A stretch of DNA of 64,000 nt from an uncultured Lachnospiraceae bacterium (GTDB taxonomy: Bacteria; Bacillota; Clostridia; Lachnospirales; Lachnospiraceae): positions 62,001 to 126,000 of the forward strand of contig ONNQ01000002.1 in the NCBI GenBank assembly GCA_900319245.1, in the 5' to 3' direction. Below the pieces are notes generated by a model. That model was not told the origin of the DNA, did not search any database, and saw only the letters and a program-made list of their open reading frames with translations. The position numbers were made by a program, and so were the translations under genes. Positions 33,882 through 43,149 of this stretch are shown piece after piece (position 1 is the first letter of the stretch; every line of letters starts with the position of its first letter).

Positions 33882-36179
33882 TTGCGAAGACCTTTATGTC
33901 TGTTCACCGTCCTTTTTGCTGCGGCGATTTGGGCCGCCGTCCTAATCTGTCCGCCGCAGGACGAAATCAATGAGAAAGCGGACGGCAAATACGTGATAGT
34001 CACCGGTACTGTCGAGTACAAGGACTATGCGCTGAAAAGCGGAACGAGCGAGCTATATTGTAAGCTGACACTCCAAAACGCCAGGATCGAAGACGGTCTG
34101 CGGCCGCCTTTCACGTTTGAGATTCAAAAAGACGATCTCGTACTATGTCTTCTCAGCGATGACATGCAGATGCAGCAGGCATGGGCGCGGGAAGGCGCCC
34201 GCGTCCGCGTCAGAGGAAAGCTGCGTCTCTTCACGCATCCATCCAATGACGGACAGTTTGACGCATACCGTTACTACAGAGAGATCGGCGGCTATCTGTT
34301 TTCCATAAACGACGCGCATATTCTCGGTTATACGAAAGAAAGCAATCCGCTTCGCGTGGGGCTATATCGTGTGCGAAGCCATTTGTCTGACGCCATCGAC
34401 CGCATGTTTGACAAGGACGCAGGGGTCTTTGAAGCCAGATGCGCTTCGATCATGAAAGCAATGCTGCTCGGGCAGAGCGGCCTGGTTGAGCCCGCTTTAA
34501 AAGAACGCTATCAGGCAGCCGGGATTATTCATGTCATCTGCATTTCCGGTCTTCATATTTCGCTCCTTGGCATGGCGGTCTTTCGATTTCTATTAAGAAT
34601 CCCAATAGGAAGCGTCCGAATGCCTGCGGCGCCGGCCGCTCTTTTCACAGTTTTTCTTCTATATCTGTATGGCGAAATGACCGGCATGCATACATCCTGC
34701 CTGCGCGCCATTGTGATGTTCGGTTTTCAGGCGGCTGCAAAAGCGATCGGACGCACCTATGATCTTCTTACAGCGCTGGCTGTCGCCGCCATTTTGCTTT
34801 TGGCCGGCCAGCCTTCTCTGGTCCTGCACAGCGGTTTTTTGTTCTCTTTCGCCGCAGTGCTGGCGATTGGCACCGTACACAGGTATTTTCCTCTTTTTCT
34901 TCAGCCTTTCAGCGTCATGATCTGTACGATTCCGGTGCAGCTTCTGTATTATTATACCTTTCCGCTTTATTCCATTGTGCTGAACGTGATCGTGATCGCA
35001 TTGGCTCCTTTTTTGATGGCCGGCGGGCTGGTCTCTCTTTGCGTTTCTGTTATGGCCGGCGCCTGTCTGCAGACCTTTCCACTTGCCGGACAGTTTCTTA
35101 CCGCTTCGGCACATCTGTCGGCCAGATTTCCTGCTTTCATACTGTGGCTGTATGAGCAGCTGTGTATCATGACCGAACGCCTCCCGTTCTACAGGCTGAC
35201 GCCGGGCAGACCGCATAATTGGGAGATTCCGGTCTATTATCTTCTGATTGCGGCCGCCGCCTGGCTGGGAACACTATGTAAAGAGCGAAATCTGCGCGCT
35301 GTGCTTGGACAAGCAGGATGTATTGTCGCCGCACTTTCGATCGTCTTCCTTGTACGAATCCGCCCGCCCTTTGCGCTCAGCATGCTGGACGTGGGGCAGG
35401 GGGACGGACTCTGCCTGCAAGTCGAGGACGAAGACGGAAGACAGACGCTCATGGTCGACGGCGGAAGCACATCCAGGCAAAAGATCGGAGAATACATCCT
35501 CACACCGTTTCTACGGTATCACGGCGTGGACACGGTCGACCACTGGATCCTGACACACGAAGACCTCGACCACTGCAGCGGCCTTCTGGAAGTGTTAAGA
35601 GAAAGCGATCAGCCCGGCAGCATCCGGATCCGCGATATCTGTCTTCCCTATGTGGACGAGAAGGAGCGCGGGCAAAACTATGCGATGATCCTGCAGCTTG
35701 CGAAATCGCATGGCATCACCATCACCTATCTGCACAGAGGAATGGCGCTTCACAAGGGGCTCTTACACATCCAGTGTCTGCACCCCGAAAAAGGTGCAAG
35801 CTATGAAGACGCCAATTCTTACTCCGCTGTTCTTCTCGTGCAGTATGGATCCTTCTCGGCGCTTATGACCGGGGATCTGGAAGGTGACGGAGAGCGTGAT
35901 TTACTCACTAATACAGGGGAACACGTTTTTCAGACAGACGTCTTCAAGGTCGCGCATCACGGAAGTGCCAAAGCCAATTCCGGGCAGCTTCTTTCTCATT
36001 TTCCGGCCCGCGCAGCGCTGATCTCCTGTGGAAAAGATAATCCATATGGGCATCCCGCGCCAGAGGCCCTGGCGCGCTTACGAAAAGCAGGTATGCAGAT
36101 TTGGGACACCCGGTCGGACGGACAGATCCGCGTTGTGACAGACGGAAGGGGCGCCTACCGCGTGCATACATTTTATTGA
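33882..36179 (+). CDS. comEC: ComEC DNA-uptake channel protein
   Basis: ComEC forms the membrane channel for single-stranded DNA uptake and carries a nuclease-like domain. Translation starts at TTG with GAGGAGGAG eight bases upstream. The 765-residue order is two N-terminal hydrophobic stretches, an OB-like DUF4131 region (about 35-150), the Competence membrane domain (about 190-450; IIHVICISGLHISLLGMAVF) and a C-terminal metallo-beta-lactamase domain from about 500 (LSMLDVGQGDGL, LTHEDLDHCSG, LMTGDLEGDGE, VFKVAHHGSAKANS). The metal-ligand motif keeps the H-x-D-x-DH form. It is followed by holA. Confidence 0.94.
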   Translation: MRRPLCLFTVLFAAAIWAAVLICPPQDEINEKADGKYVIVTGTVEYKDYALKSGTSELYCKLTLQNARIEDGLRPPFTFEIQKDDLVLCLLSDDMQMQQAWAREGARVRVRGKLRLFTHPSNDGQFDAYRYYREIGGYLFSINDAHILGYTKESNPLRVGLYRVRSHLSDAIDRMFDKDAGVFEARCASIMKAMLLGQSGLVEPALKERYQAAGIIHVICISGLHISLLGMAVFRFLLRIPIGSVRMPAAPAALFTVFLLYLYGEMTGMHTSCLRAIVMFGFQAAAKAIGRTYDLLTALAVAAILLLAGQPSLVLHSGFLFSFAAVLAIGTVHRYFPLFLQPFSVMICTIPVQLLYYYTFPLYSIVLNVIVIALAPFLMAGGLVSLCVSVMAGACLQTFPLAGQFLTASAHLSARFPAFILWLYEQLCIMTERLPFYRLTPGRPHNWEIPVYYLLIAAAAWLGTLCKERNLRAVLGQAGCIVAALSIVFLVRIRPPFALSMLDVGQGDGLCLQVEDEDGRQTLMVDGGSTSRQKIGEYILTPFLRYHGVDTVDHWILTHEDLDHCSGLLEVLRESDQPGSIRIRDICLPYVDEKERGQNYAMILQLAKSHGITITYLHRGMALHKGLLHIQCLHPEKGASYEDANSYSAVLLVQYGSFSALMTGDLEGDGERDLLTNTGEHVFQTDVFKVAHHGSAKANSGQLLSHFPARAALISCGKDNPYGHPAPEALARLRKAGMQIWDTRSDGQIRVVTDGRGAYRVHTFY

Positions 36180-36248
36180 CAAAATGCAAGGAATGTCATT
36201 CAATGAAGAATGAATATGGCAAAAAACTGCATGGAGTAATCGTAAAAC

Positions 36249-37340
36249 ATGGCGTCCAAACAGACCAAAGGCGACTTTGCTGCAAAACAGAGACAATTCA
36301 ATGAACAGTTAAAAAGCGGAGATTTCAAACAGGTGTACCTGCTCTGCGGCGAGCAGGCCTATCTGCGCCTGCAGAACAAGGACAAGCTTGTGAAGGCACT
36401 TCTTGGCGATGGGGACGCGATGAATCTTTCCCGCTACAGCGGCGCAGACGTGACGGCAAGAGAACTGATCGAAATGGCGCAGACCCTTCCGTTTTTTGCC
36501 GATCGAAGAGTCATTGTACTGGAAAATACAGGTCTTCTCAGTCCCAAGACAGCAGCTAAGAGTGTGACCGGAAGCAAATCGTCCTCGTCGATTGCTGAGG
36601 AGGCGGACCGGATCGCGGATTTTGTGCCGCAGATCCCGGATACGACCTCCATTGTCTGGGTGGAAGAAAATGTCGATAAAAGAGGGCGGCTCTACAAAGC
36701 AATCGCGAAGAGCCAGAAAGAAAAAGCAGGAGAGATCCTGGAATGCATGACGCCCGACGAGGGGGATCTTCGCGCCTGGGCGGCCGGCTATTTCCGCAAA
36801 TCCGGCCTGCAGATCAGTGGAAGAGCGCTGGCGCTCTTTCTGGAATACACAGGTGAAGATATGCAGAACATCGCAGGAGAGGCAGAAAAGCTCTGCTGCT
36901 ACTGCATGGGCATGAAAGAAGTCACCGAACAGTCGATCCGCGACGTCACAAGTCCCAGGATCAAAGACCGGATCTTTGATATGATCGAGGCGATCGCCCT
37001 CAGAGATCAAAAGAAGGCCCTTGGGATCTATATGGAGCTGTGTGCGCTCAGAACCGCGCCGCAGGTCATCCTGAGTCTGATGCGAAGACAGTTCGATCAG
37101 CTCGTCAAGATCCGGGAGTTATCCGGCCGGATGCCTGACAGCGAAATTGCAAGACTGGTCGGCGTCCCTTCGTTTGTAATCAGTAAAAAGTACAAGCCCG
37201 CCCTTAGGATGTACTCTTCGGCGGAGCTTTTGGAGGCGCTTGAAGAATGCATCGCCGCAGATTATGAGAGTAAGAGCGGCAAAATAGACGCCGGCATCGC
37301 CGCGGAGATGATCATCGTACGGCACAGCGCCAAGTCCTGA
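36249..37340 (+). CDS. holA: DNA polymerase III subunit delta
   Basis: Delta is the clamp-loader subunit that opens the beta sliding clamp. The 363-residue protein shows the N-terminal region FKQVYLLCGEQAYLRLQNKD, the RRVIVLENTGLL strand and a C-terminal helical bundle with LGIYMELCALRTAPQVILSLMRRQFDQ. The start is fixed by an in-frame stop two codons upstream; the ribosome site (TGGAG) is weak and about 13 bases away. Placement directly after comEC is a common clostridial arrangement. Confidence 0.93.
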   Translation: MASKQTKGDFAAKQRQFNEQLKSGDFKQVYLLCGEQAYLRLQNKDKLVKALLGDGDAMNLSRYSGADVTARELIEMAQTLPFFADRRVIVLENTGLLSPKTAAKSVTGSKSSSSIAEEADRIADFVPQIPDTTSIVWVEENVDKRGRLYKAIAKSQKEKAGEILECMTPDEGDLRAWAAGYFRKSGLQISGRALALFLEYTGEDMQNIAGEAEKLCCYCMGMKEVTEQSIRDVTSPRIKDRIFDMIEAIALRDQKKALGIYMELCALRTAPQVILSLMRRQFDQLVKIRELSGRMPDSEIARLVGVPSFVISKKYKPALRMYSSAELLEALEECIAADYESKSGKIDAGIAAEMIIVRHSAKS

Positions 37341-37396
37341 CATCGTATACGGCGCGCTTTGTATCTATCGTTTGCAAACCATGAGTAAAGAACCCT

Positions 37397-38515
37397 ATGA
37401 GTGAATTTTCAGATAAACTGCTCGCCTGGTACCAGGCGAACAGAAGAGTATTGCCCTGGCGAGAAGATCCCACGCCCTACCACGTATGGCTCTCGGAGAT
37501 CATGCTCCAACAGACCCGGGTGGAAGCAGTTCGGGAATACTATAACCGCTTTTTGATCCGCCTTCCGGATGTACAGGCGCTGGCAGAGGCGCCGGAAGAC
37601 GTCTATTTAAAGCTCTGGGAAGGGCTTGGATATTACAGCAGGATCCGCAATCTGCACAAAGCCGCGCAGATGGTCGTGGAAGAATATGGCGGAAAATTGC
37701 CCCAAAGCGCGGAGGAACTCATGAAGCTCCCCGGCATCGGCCGCTACACATCTTCCGCGATCGCTTCCATCGCTTTTGGCCAAAAGATTCCTGCGGTCGA
37801 CGGGAACCTCTTACGGATTTTTTCCAGACTGCAGTCCTATGAAGACAATATCAAGACGCCTGCTGCGCTCAAGGAGGCGTCCTCCTTTTATTTGTCGCGC
37901 ATGCCCGATGCGGCGGCAGACGAGACGTCTTTAGACGCAGCCGCTGCGAAGAACGGGCGGCCCGGAAACAGCCGTGGGGATTTCAACCAGGCCTTGATGG
38001 ATCTTGGCACAGCCGTATGCCTTCCGGGATCGCGTCCTGCCTGTGAGAAATGTCCTGTTGCTGTATTTTGCAGGATCCACAATGAAAAGCCGGGACGCGA
38101 GATGACGCTCCCCGTGATGCCTGCCCGCAAAGAGAGAAAAGTGGAACCACTCACGGTTTTTATCATCCGAAACGGCGAAATGACAGCCGTCCGCAAACGC
38201 CCTGCCAGAGGATTGCTCGCAGGGTTATACGAGTTTCCCAATGCAAAAGGAACACTGGAGCAGGACGACGCTGTCAAGTGGCTGAGAAAACACGGGGTCG
38301 AGCCCCTCAGGATCAACAGGCTCTGTAGTGCCGTCCATGTCTTTACCCACAAGGAATGGCATATGACCGGCTATGAAGTCAGGATCGACCCTTTTTGCGA
38401 CGCTGCGGACCACTTCATCATGGCAGACCCGCAGGAAATCCGTGACAAATACTGCATTCCCTCCGCCTTCGACGCATATCTGGCGTGCATCGATCCGGCT
38501 TACCGTCATCTGTAA
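37397..38515 (+). CDS. mutY: A/G-specific adenine glycosylase
   Basis: MutY removes adenine mispaired with 8-oxoguanine. The 372-residue chain has the catalytic-Glu helix WLSEIMLQQTRVEAV, helix-hairpin-helix LPGIGRYTSSAIASIAFG, the catalytic Asp region in VDGNLLRI, and the [4Fe-4S] ligands C208, C216, C219 and C225. The C-terminal third is NUDIX-like and recognises 8-oxoG. A 20-residue Ala/Asp-rich insert (about 170-190) interrupts the glycosylase domain before NQALMDLG. The gap to holA is 56 bases. Confidence 0.95.
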   Translation: MSEFSDKLLAWYQANRRVLPWREDPTPYHVWLSEIMLQQTRVEAVREYYNRFLIRLPDVQALAEAPEDVYLKLWEGLGYYSRIRNLHKAAQMVVEEYGGKLPQSAEELMKLPGIGRYTSSAIASIAFGQKIPAVDGNLLRIFSRLQSYEDNIKTPAALKEASSFYLSRMPDAAADETSLDAAAAKNGRPGNSRGDFNQALMDLGTAVCLPGSRPACEKCPVAVFCRIHNEKPGREMTLPVMPARKERKVEPLTVFIIRNGEMTAVRKRPARGLLAGLYEFPNAKGTLEQDDAVKWLRKHGVEPLRINRLCSAVHVFTHKEWHMTGYEVRIDPFCDAADHFIMADPQEIRDKYCIPSAFDAYLACIDPAYRHL

Positions 38516-38540
38516 GTTTATATGGATTTCATTGCTTATT

Positions 38541-38570
38541 TTGTACGAATTGATTAAGATATGGTATAAT
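38541..38570 (+). promoter_or_regulatory. Strong promoter of the polysaccharide gene set
   Basis: TTGTAC (38541-38546), an 18-base spacer and TATAAT (38565-38570) preceded by TGG give an extended -10 promoter. The predicted start is near 38577, 31 bases before the glycosyltransferase ATG. Confidence 0.8.
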
Positions 38571-38607
38571 ATCTTGCTGGTATGGCATCAGGAAGGAATC
38601 TTTTATA

Positions 38608-39645
38608 ATGAAATTATTATCAATAGCAGTCCCTTGTTATAACTCACAGGATTACATGGAAAAGTGCGTCCGTTCTCTGGTTGTCGGAGGCGATGAAGTA
38701 GAAGTGCTCATCGTCAACGACGGCTCCAAGGATGACACGGCCAGGATCGCCGATGCGCTTGCGCAGAAATATCCCGGCATCGTACGCGCGATCCACCAGC
38801 CCAACAAAGGACATGGCGGCGCTGTGAACACGGGACTTGAAAACGCGACCGGAATGTTCTTTAAAGTGGTCGACAGCGACGACAAGGTCAAGGCAAGCAC
38901 CTATAAGACCATTCTCGATACGCTCAGAAAATTCAGCACCAAAGAAGGAGAGGAACAGCTCGATCTTCTGATCAGCAATTTTGTCTATGACAAAGAGGGA
39001 TCTACCCACTGCAAAGTCATGGAATACCGCAAAGCGCTCCCCAAAGACCGCGTGTTCTCCTGGGACGAGACGCATCGCTTCAAAAAGGGCCAGTACATCC
39101 TTATGCATTCTGTCATTTACAGAACAGCGCTTTTGCGGGAATGCGGTTTGAAGCTTCCGGAGCACTGCTTCTATGTGGATAATATCTATGTCTTCAATCC
39201 CATGCCGCATGTGAAGATCATGTATTATCTGGATGTAAACTTCTATTACTATTTCATCGGCCGCAATGATCAGTCTGTCAACGAGGAAGTCATGATCGGA
39301 CGTCTGGACCAGCAGGCCAGAGTCAACCGGATTATGATCGATTATTTCTCAGACGGCGTCGCCAGCGGTCTGATCGAAGAGAAGTCCCATGTGTACAAGT
39401 ATATGTATAACTATCTGGAGATCATCACCACGATCACATCCGTTCTTGCGATCCGCTCTGACGATGACGAGAAGATGCAGATCATGAAGGACATCTGGGC
39501 GTATCTGTCCCAAAAGGATGCGAAGTTATACAAGAAGATGAGAAACGGTGCATTTGGTATCGCGCTTCATCTGCCCGGCCGTGCCGGAAGACGAATTGTC
39601 AAGACCGGATACAGTATTGCCCGCAATATATTTGGTTTTAATTAA
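38608..39645 (+). CDS. Family 2 glycosyltransferase
   Basis: This is a 345-residue GT-A enzyme that transfers a sugar from a nucleotide donor during surface polysaccharide synthesis. The N-terminus reads LLSIAVPCYNSQDYMEKCV, then VLIVNDGSKDDT; the metal-binding DxD is VVDSDDKV, and NKGHGGAVNTGLENA contacts the donor. The C-terminal third is helical and basic, without a clear membrane span. GGAAGGA lies ten bases before the ATG. It leads a unit with a polyprenyl glycosylphosphotransferase and rfbC. Donor and acceptor are unknown. Confidence 0.92.
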   Translation: MKLLSIAVPCYNSQDYMEKCVRSLVVGGDEVEVLIVNDGSKDDTARIADALAQKYPGIVRAIHQPNKGHGGAVNTGLENATGMFFKVVDSDDKVKASTYKTILDTLRKFSTKEGEEQLDLLISNFVYDKEGSTHCKVMEYRKALPKDRVFSWDETHRFKKGQYILMHSVIYRTALLRECGLKLPEHCFYVDNIYVFNPMPHVKIMYYLDVNFYYYFIGRNDQSVNEEVMIGRLDQQARVNRIMIDYFSDGVASGLIEEKSHVYKYMYNYLEIITTITSVLAIRSDDDEKMQIMKDIWAYLSQKDAKLYKKMRNGAFGIALHLPGRAGRRIVKTGYSIARNIFGFN

Positions 39646-39684
39646 GTACCGCCGCAGTTTTATATGTGCGGCAGGGAGTGATCT

Positions 39685-41139
39685 ATGCATAAAAAAGAAA
39701 TAAGAGGCTGGCTCAAGCATCTGGATTTTATTGTTCTTGATCTTGTGATGCTGCAGGTCTGCTTTGTGCTAAGCTACTGGATCTGGCTTGGATTTGAGAA
39801 TCCGTATTCCACCTATCTGTATCGATATCAGGCGGTTCTTCTCATGCTCTGCCAGCTTCTGGTGATCCTTTTTGATAACAGCTACAAGAATATTCTCAGA
39901 AGGAACAGGATGGAGGAACTGATCGCGACGTTTCGGTTCGAAGTCAGCTTTATGCTGCTCGACATTCTGATCCTGTTCATGGTGCATCAGATTTATCTGA
40001 TCTCGAGAAAGTTTACGGGTATCATGGTTGTCATATACCTGTTTGTCTCGTATTTTACAAGGCTTCTCAACAAGAAGCGGATCTTTCACTCTGCCAGGGT
40101 CAAGGAGGGCAACCGCTCCCTGATGGTGATCACATCCGCCGCGCTTGCCGGCGAAGTTGTACAGAACCTGATCGAGCACAGCTTCCGCGACTATAAGATC
40201 ACCGGCGTATACCTCATGGACAGGGAATGCAATGGCGAGAAAATCCGCGATATTCCCACCATGGGACGGGAATCGGATATCATCACGCAGATCCGGACCA
40301 ACTGGGTCGACGAAGTGCTGGTCTATCAGCCGGATAATATGCCGTACCCCATGAATATGATCGACGCGATCATGGATATGGGCATTACGGTACACTACTG
40401 TCTGGAGGCGCTCAACGCCCATAGCGACGGCATGCAGGAAGTCTCTAAGGTAGGCACCTACAGAGTTTTGACCAACAGTCTCAAGATCGTGTCGACCAAG
40501 CAGATTCTGTGTAAAAGGATCATGGATATTTGCGGCGGTATTGTGGGCTGTATTTTGACAGGCATCATCTTTATCTTTATCGCGCCCGCCATTTATATCC
40601 AGTCGCCCGGTCCCATCTTCTTTAAACAAAAGAGGATCGGACAGAACGGCAAACAGTTCTACATGTACAAGTTCCGCAGTATGTACATGGATGCCGAGGA
40701 GCGCAAGAAGGCGCTCATGAAGCAGAACAAGATGAGCGACGGCATGATGTTCAAGATCGACGACGATCCCCGCATCATCGGTTCCGAGAAGAAGGATAAG
40801 AACGGAAATCCGGCAGGTATTGGCAATTTCATCCGCCGCACCTCTCTCGATGAATTCCCGCAGTTCTTTAACGTCTTAAAGGGCGATATGTCTTTGGTCG
40901 GTACAAGACCGCCGACGCTGGACGAGTGGGAGAAATATGATCTGCACCACAGAGTGAGAATGAGTATCAAGCCCGGTATCACCGGTTTGTGGCAGATCAG
41001 CGGACGAAGCGATATCACAGACTTTGAGGAAGTCGTACGACTTGACCGCGAATACATCCAGAACTGGAGTATCTGGCTGGATCTCAAGATCCTTGTGAAG
41101 ACGGTTGGCGTTGTACTAAGGCATGAAGGAGCAGAATAA
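39685..41139 (+). CDS. Exopolysaccharide polyprenyl-phosphate glycosyl-1-phosphate transferase
   Basis: This membrane enzyme loads the first sugar-1-phosphate onto undecaprenyl phosphate to start repeat-unit synthesis. The 484-residue chain has four N-terminal membrane segments (to about residue 135), a CoA-binding-like domain in the middle and a second hydrophobic stretch near 285 (GGIVGCILTGIIFIFIAPAI). The catalytic domain has KQKRIGQNGKQFYMYKFRSM, FIRRTSLDEFPQFFNVL and VGTRPPTLDEWEKY, then KPGITGLWQISGRS. It resembles WbaP/CpsE enzymes. It is followed by rfbC after nine bases. Confidence 0.94.
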   Translation: MHKKEIRGWLKHLDFIVLDLVMLQVCFVLSYWIWLGFENPYSTYLYRYQAVLLMLCQLLVILFDNSYKNILRRNRMEELIATFRFEVSFMLLDILILFMVHQIYLISRKFTGIMVVIYLFVSYFTRLLNKKRIFHSARVKEGNRSLMVITSAALAGEVVQNLIEHSFRDYKITGVYLMDRECNGEKIRDIPTMGRESDIITQIRTNWVDEVLVYQPDNMPYPMNMIDAIMDMGITVHYCLEALNAHSDGMQEVSKVGTYRVLTNSLKIVSTKQILCKRIMDICGGIVGCILTGIIFIFIAPAIYIQSPGPIFFKQKRIGQNGKQFYMYKFRSMYMDAEERKKALMKQNKMSDGMMFKIDDDPRIIGSEKKDKNGNPAGIGNFIRRTSLDEFPQFFNVLKGDMSLVGTRPPTLDEWEKYDLHHRVRMSIKPGITGLWQISGRSDITDFEEVVRLDREYIQNWSIWLDLKILVKTVGVVLRHEGAE

Positions 41140-41148
41140 TAAGCAGCA

Positions 41149-41748
41149 ATGGGACAGATTAAAGTAACAAAAGCGCCGATTGAAGGACTGTATATCATAG
41201 AGCCGACCAAGCACGGCGATCAGCGCGGCTATTTTGTCGAAACGTATAATGCCAGGGATATGAAGGAAGCCGGACTGGATATGGTCTTTGTGCAGGACAA
41301 TCAGAGTATGTCCGTAAAGGGCGTACTCCGCGGTCTTCATTTCCAGATTGATCATCCCCAGGGAAAGCTCGTCCGGGTCATTCGCGGAGAAGTGTTTGAC
41401 GTCGCCGTCGACCTCAGGAAGGGCAGTCCTACCTATGGCCAGTGGTTTGGCGATATCCTGTCCGAAGAAAACGGCAAGCAGATGTATATTTCGGAGGGCT
41501 TTGCCCACGGCTTTCTGGTTCTGAGCGATATGGCAGAGTTCTGCTACAAAGTGACGGATTTCTATCATCCCGGCGACGAAGGCGGCATCGCGTGGAACGA
41601 CCCCTCGATCGGAATTGCCTGGCCCGGTCTTCAGGGCGCCTATCCCGGAAGCGCATGTCCGGATGGCTATACGCTGGCGGACGGATCGCCGCTCATCCTC
41701 AGTGACAGGGACAGGGCGTGGCGTGTACTGGCAGATCGTCTGCCATAA
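41149..41748 (+). CDS. rfbC: dTDP-4-dehydrorhamnose 3,5-epimerase
   Basis: This enzyme makes dTDP-4-keto-L-rhamnose for rhamnose-containing polysaccharides. The 199-residue cupin shows RGYFVETYN, QDNQSMSVKGVLRGLHFQ with the catalytic His, VIRGEVFDVAVDLRKGSPTYGQW, and EGFAHGFLVLSD with FCYKVTDFY. rfbA, rfbB and rfbD are not in the window, so the rest of the pathway must be elsewhere. Nine bases separate it from the preceding gene. Confidence 0.94.
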   Translation: MGQIKVTKAPIEGLYIIEPTKHGDQRGYFVETYNARDMKEAGLDMVFVQDNQSMSVKGVLRGLHFQIDHPQGKLVRVIRGEVFDVAVDLRKGSPTYGQWFGDILSEENGKQMYISEGFAHGFLVLSDMAEFCYKVTDFYHPGDEGGIAWNDPSIGIAWPGLQGAYPGSACPDGYTLADGSPLILSDRDRAWRVLADRLP

Positions 41749-41772
41749 TTCTGAAAAGGAAATTGTGTTTAC

Positions 41773-42867
41773 ATGATCAGAAAACTGTTTCATTTTATTT
41801 TTGTCGTATTCATATTGGCGCTTCTGGTCGGCGTCCCTGCGGGCTGGATGATCAGCCGCTCCTACAGCGATCCGGAAGTGCATTATTTCTATGCGCAAAA
41901 AGCGCCGGAAGAGGGCACAGCGCAGGAAAAGGGAGAAGAGTCTCTTCGCTTTGTCGTACTCTCTGACCTTTATAACTATGTATTTGAGGGCGGCAACGGT
42001 GAGATCGCGGATCTGGCTGCCAGTACCTCTCCCGATGCGATCCTGATCAGCGGCAATATGATCCGTGCAGATGCCGAAAATACGGATGTCATCACTTCGC
42101 TGATCAAGCGCCTCACACAGATCGCACCTGTCTACTATTCCTATGGCGAGCAGGAATTTCAATATGTGCGCGCCCATACCCCTCAGCAGACCGCCGGCAC
42201 AGAGGAATCGGCGGATCCGCTTCGTGAGGCACTTGAAAAAGAAGGCGCCGTCGTTCTGAATGAAGAATATGTGGACGTCACGCTTTACGGCGTCAGTACG
42301 CGCATCGGCGGTATGTACAATAAGGCCTATGAAATGACCAACTTAAGAGGGGACGTCAAAAAGAGCAGTGAAACGACTTGGCGCTTCCTCAAAGAGTTCC
42401 AGAAGACAGACAGCTTCAAGGTCATCCTCTGCAGTAACCCTGACAGCTTTATTTATGGCAATGCCTGCAAGGACTGGATGGTGGATCTTGTCGTAAGCGG
42501 CCGTAATCTGGGCGGTCTGGTTGTACTCCCCTATTACGGAGGCGTATTCGGCGGCACCCAGGGATATTTCCCCGAATACATTCACGGCATGTATGAGAGA
42601 GACAATGTCGATCTGTTCATCACAAGCGGACTGAGCGCGCCCCAGGCGATGATCCCCCGCTTCAACAATCCGCCCGAGATCGCGGTACTCGATATCAGCG
42701 ATCTGGAAAGCGCGAAAACGCTGAACGCCAGAAAGAAAGCGGCCGAAGAAGCCAAAAAGGCCGAAGAGGAAGCGAAAAAGGCGAAAGAGGAAGAAAAGGC
42801 AGCGGCCGAAAAGGAAGAAAAGGCCAAGGAGCAGGACAAGCAGGAGACAACAGACAACGGGGCGTAA
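41773..42867 (+). CDS. Degenerate metallophosphoesterase-fold membrane protein, metal ligands lost
   Basis: This 364-residue protein has one N-terminal membrane span (FHFIFVVFILALLVGVPAGW). The body follows the YkuE/YaeI phosphoesterase layout, but every metal-ligand motif is altered. The usual SDLH reads SDLY (about residue 62), GDLVD reads GNMIR, GNHE reads GEQE, the SHxP region reads SNPD, and GHxHGGQ reads GRNLGG. Framework sequence such as LPYYGGVFGGTQGYFPEYIHG and RFNNPPEIAVLDI is kept. It should therefore be non-catalytic. About 45 C-terminal residues are Lys/Glu/Ala-rich and probably helical. It follows rfbC by 24 bases; a structural or regulatory role in the polysaccharide unit is inference. 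Confidence 0.78.
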   Translation: MIRKLFHFIFVVFILALLVGVPAGWMISRSYSDPEVHYFYAQKAPEEGTAQEKGEESLRFVVLSDLYNYVFEGGNGEIADLAASTSPDAILISGNMIRADAENTDVITSLIKRLTQIAPVYYSYGEQEFQYVRAHTPQQTAGTEESADPLREALEKEGAVVLNEEYVDVTLYGVSTRIGGMYNKAYEMTNLRGDVKKSSETTWRFLKEFQKTDSFKVILCSNPDSFIYGNACKDWMVDLVVSGRNLGGLVVLPYYGGVFGGTQGYFPEYIHGMYERDNVDLFITSGLSAPQAMIPRFNNPPEIAVLDISDLESAKTLNARKKAAEEAKKAEEEAKKAKEEEKAAAEKEEKAKEQDKQETTDNGA

Positions 42868-42903
42868 TTCTATTCATACCACAACGACAGCAGTCAAAAA
42901 AAT

Positions 42904-42935
42904 GCGCGGCCAAGGGAGTTAGACCTTGACCGCGC
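42904..42935. terminator. Hairpin after the polysaccharide unit
   Basis: GCGCGGCCAAGG (42904-42915) pairs with CCTTGACCGCGC (42924-42935) with one mismatch. The plus-strand U-tract is poor (CTGTTTAT), while the minus strand has a T-run. The rest of the 282-base gap (42868-43149) shows no gene. Confidence 0.55.
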
Positions 42936-43099
42936 TGTTTATGGAGAACGAATGCAGATGCATTCCGTCCGGCGATGTAATACTGTGTGATATTTTTATA
43001 ACAATATAAAAATAACACATTATTCTTAACTAAACTTTAAATATCACAAAATCAATCTACAGAACTCTGGATTTTGTTTCCGCGCAAAATGAATTCGTG

Positions 43100-43105
43100 T
43101 ATAAT
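43100..43105 (+). promoter_or_regulatory. Possible -10 element for the ParB/BMP-like gene
   Basis: A perfect TATAAT lies 45 bases before the gene. The nearest -35-like TTGTTT is 20 bases away, so the promoter call is tentative. Confidence 0.4.
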
Positions 43106-43149
43106 GAGAGCAATCGGCACTTTTCAGATGCCAAAGGAGATGACAAACT

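Noticed and set aside
37921..37985. The Ala/Asp-rich insert in MutY as a frameshift.
   Set aside because: The frame stays open and conserved MutY sequence resumes on both sides, so it is a loop insertion.
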